Assembly: GCA_013396635.1 (NCBI GenBank)
Contig: WBMW01000591.1
Span: 1 to 64,000, forward strand
From: Penelope pileata
Taxonomy: Eukaryota; Chordata; Aves; Galliformes; Cracidae
Direction: 5' to 3'
Length of the DNA: 64,000 nucleotides
A model generated the notes under the pieces. The model was given only the letters and a program-made list of their open reading frames with translations, was not told the DNA's origin and did not search any database. Shown here in pieces: positions 62,642 to 64,000 of the stretch. The translations under genes were made by a program, and so were the position numbers. Numbering within the stretch: position 1 is the stretch's first letter; every line of letters starts with the position of its first letter.

Positions 62642-63775
62642 ATAGAATCATAGAATCATAGAATTCTTAGAGTTGGAAGGAACCTTTAAAGGTCATCTAG
62701 TCCAACTCCCCTGCAATGTACAGGGACATCTATAGCTAGATCAGGTTGCTCAGAGCTTGGTCCAGCCTGACCTTGAATGTCTCCAGGGACGGGGCTTCCA
62801 CCATCTCTCTGGGCAACCTGTTCCAGTGCTTCACCATCCTCGCTGTAAAAAACAATTTTTCCTTAAATCTAACCTACATTTCCTCTCTTTCAGTTTGAAG
62901 CCATTCCCCCTTGTCCTATTCACACAGACCCTGCTAAAGAGTCTGTCCCCCTCTTTCTTGTAGCTCCCCTTTAGATACTGAAAGGCAGCTATCAGGTCAC
63001 CTCGGAGCCTTCTCTTCTCCAAGCTGAACAGCTCCAGCTCTCTCAACCTGTGTTCGTAGGGGAGGTGTTGCATCCCCTGGATCATTTTTGTGGCCCTCCT
63101 CTGGATGGGCGCCAACAGGTCCATATCTCTCCTGTGCTGAGTACTCTGCATCTGGACACATTATTCCAGGTGAGGTCTTACCAGCACAGAGCAGAGGGGC
63201 AGGATCACCTCCCTCGACCTGCTAGCCACACTTTTTTTGATGCAGCCCAGGATTGTGTTGGCTCTGTGGGCTGCAAGGGCACATTGCTGTTTCATGTCTA
63301 GCTTGCCATCTACCAGTTCCCCCAAGTCCTTTTTGGCAGGGCTGTGCTCTATTCTTTCATCGTCCAGCTTGTATGGATAGCAGGGGTTACCATGGCCCAG
63401 GTGCAAGACCTTGCACTTGGCTTTGTTGAACCTCATGAGGTTCTCCTGGGCCCACTGCTGAAGCCTGTCTAGATCTCTCTGGGTAACATCCCATCCCTCA
63501 GGCATGTCAGCTACACCACACAGCTTGGTATCATCTGCAAACTTGCTGAGGGTGCACTCAATCTCACTGTCAATGTTATTGATGAAGATATTGAAGAGTA
63601 TCAGTACCAGCACTGACCCCTGAGGGACTCCACTTGTCACCAATCTCCATCCAGACATTGCGCCATTGACCACCACTCTCTGGGCTCGACCCTGCAGCCA
63701 CTTCCTCATCCATCGAACAATCCACCCATCAAATCCATATCTTTCCAGTTTGGACAGAAGGATGTTGTGAGGGAT
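62642..63775 (-). pseudogene. CR1 LINE fragment, best-preserved copy in the window
   Basis: The 3' end is marked by three octamers ATAGAATC/ATAGAATC/ATAGAATT (62642-62665) and a TTGGAAGGAACCTTTAAAGG tail. On the minus strand, 63760-63161 encodes the ORF2 reverse transcriptase from PHNILLSKLERYGFDGW through SGVPQGSVLVLILFNIFINN and the catalytic CTLSKFADDTKLCG (FADD intact) to LPLCSVLVRPHLE. 63151-62831 continues with DLLAPIQRRATKMIQGMQHL, LFSLEKRRLRGDLIAAFQYL and NRTRGNGFKLKERKCRLDLR. A stop or frameshift near 63155 breaks the frame, so there is no intact protein. ORF1, endonuclease and the fingers of the polymerase are absent through 5' truncation. This is a relatively young copy by its long open frames. 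Confidence 0.96.
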
Positions 63776-63799
63776 GTGTACAGATATCAGAAGACTGCA

Positions 63800-64000
63800 T
63801 GCAATAAAGATAGTGCATGCTCTTTTCAGTGGTACCCGGTGCTGGGAAAGGGTGATGAGTGCAACCTGGAACACAGGAGGCTCCGTCTACATGTCAGGAA
63901 GTAATTCTTCACTGAGCATTAGAAGAGATTGCCCAGAGAGGTTGTGGAGTTATCCTCCTTGTAAATCTTCAAAAGCTGCCTGGACATGGTCCTGGGCAAC
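63800..64000 (+). pseudogene. CR1 LINE 3' part, opposite orientation, runs off the window
   Basis: The plus strand encodes the ORF2 C-terminal tail: CNLEHRRLRLHVRK, stop, FFTEH, stop, KRLPREVVE and later IFKSCLDMVLGN. These are the same motifs as the end of the CR1 at 37198-37550, but on the other strand. It ends at the window edge before the 3' untranslated tail. Its start is placed between 63795 and 63826; it abuts the minus-strand CR1 head to head. Confidence 0.88.

Noticed and set aside
1..64000. tRNA, rRNA, CRISPR array, operon or phage-like system
   Set aside because: No such structure is visible on either strand, and the repeat content shows this is vertebrate nuclear DNA.

Overview
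This is vertebrate, almost certainly bird, nuclear DNA: AT-rich, non-coding, and scattered with 5'-truncated CR1 LINE copies, solo LTRs of endogenous-retrovirus type with avian-style termini, a Galluhop-like mariner remnant and simple repeats. The CR1 3' ends with GATTCTAT-type octamers and the LTRs that end ...GGTTAAACCACAACA are what point to Aves. The mariner hints at a galliform or another lineage carrying Galluhop; that is inference from remembered family sequence. Single Ns beside homopolymers and one 525-base N run indicate a draft assembly.

I find no intact protein-coding gene, tRNA, rRNA or CRISPR array. All coding similarity I can recognise belongs to dead mobile elements: CR1 reverse transcriptase, a hAT-type transposase and a mariner transposase. 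The window reads as a gene desert or the inside of a very long intron.

Layout. 1-14.7 kb: mostly unrecognised sequence, with one plus-strand LTR (5462-6044), two LTR-like candidates, a pair of similar ~110-bp repeats (about 3.7 and 9.8 kb) and a CTTG/GACCT-rich patch. 14.8-31.1 kb: three more solo LTRs, two of them with perfect 5-bp target duplications, and a (TATC)20 microsatellite. 29.5-38.2 kb: five CR1 pieces, all minus strand, including a CR1 nested inside another CR1. 40.8-41.4 kb: an internally deleted mariner with both ends. 44.2 kb: an LTR fragment.

The most complex part is 49.1-52.7 kb: a hAT transposase fossil (minus) abuts a roughly 300-bp GC/CpG-rich promoter-like block, followed by two abutting CR1 fragments, one interrupted by the assembly gap. 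59.3-64 kb: an old LINE reverse-transcriptase trace, a second type of LTR, and a CR1 pair in opposite orientation that runs off the window end.

Nothing here works as a gene system. The points most worth checking are the orphan CpG block at 50.26-50.57 kb, the nested and tandem CR1 junctions, the minus-strand bias of CR1 copies, and a few AT-rich stretches without recognisable repeats that could be conserved non-coding sequence.
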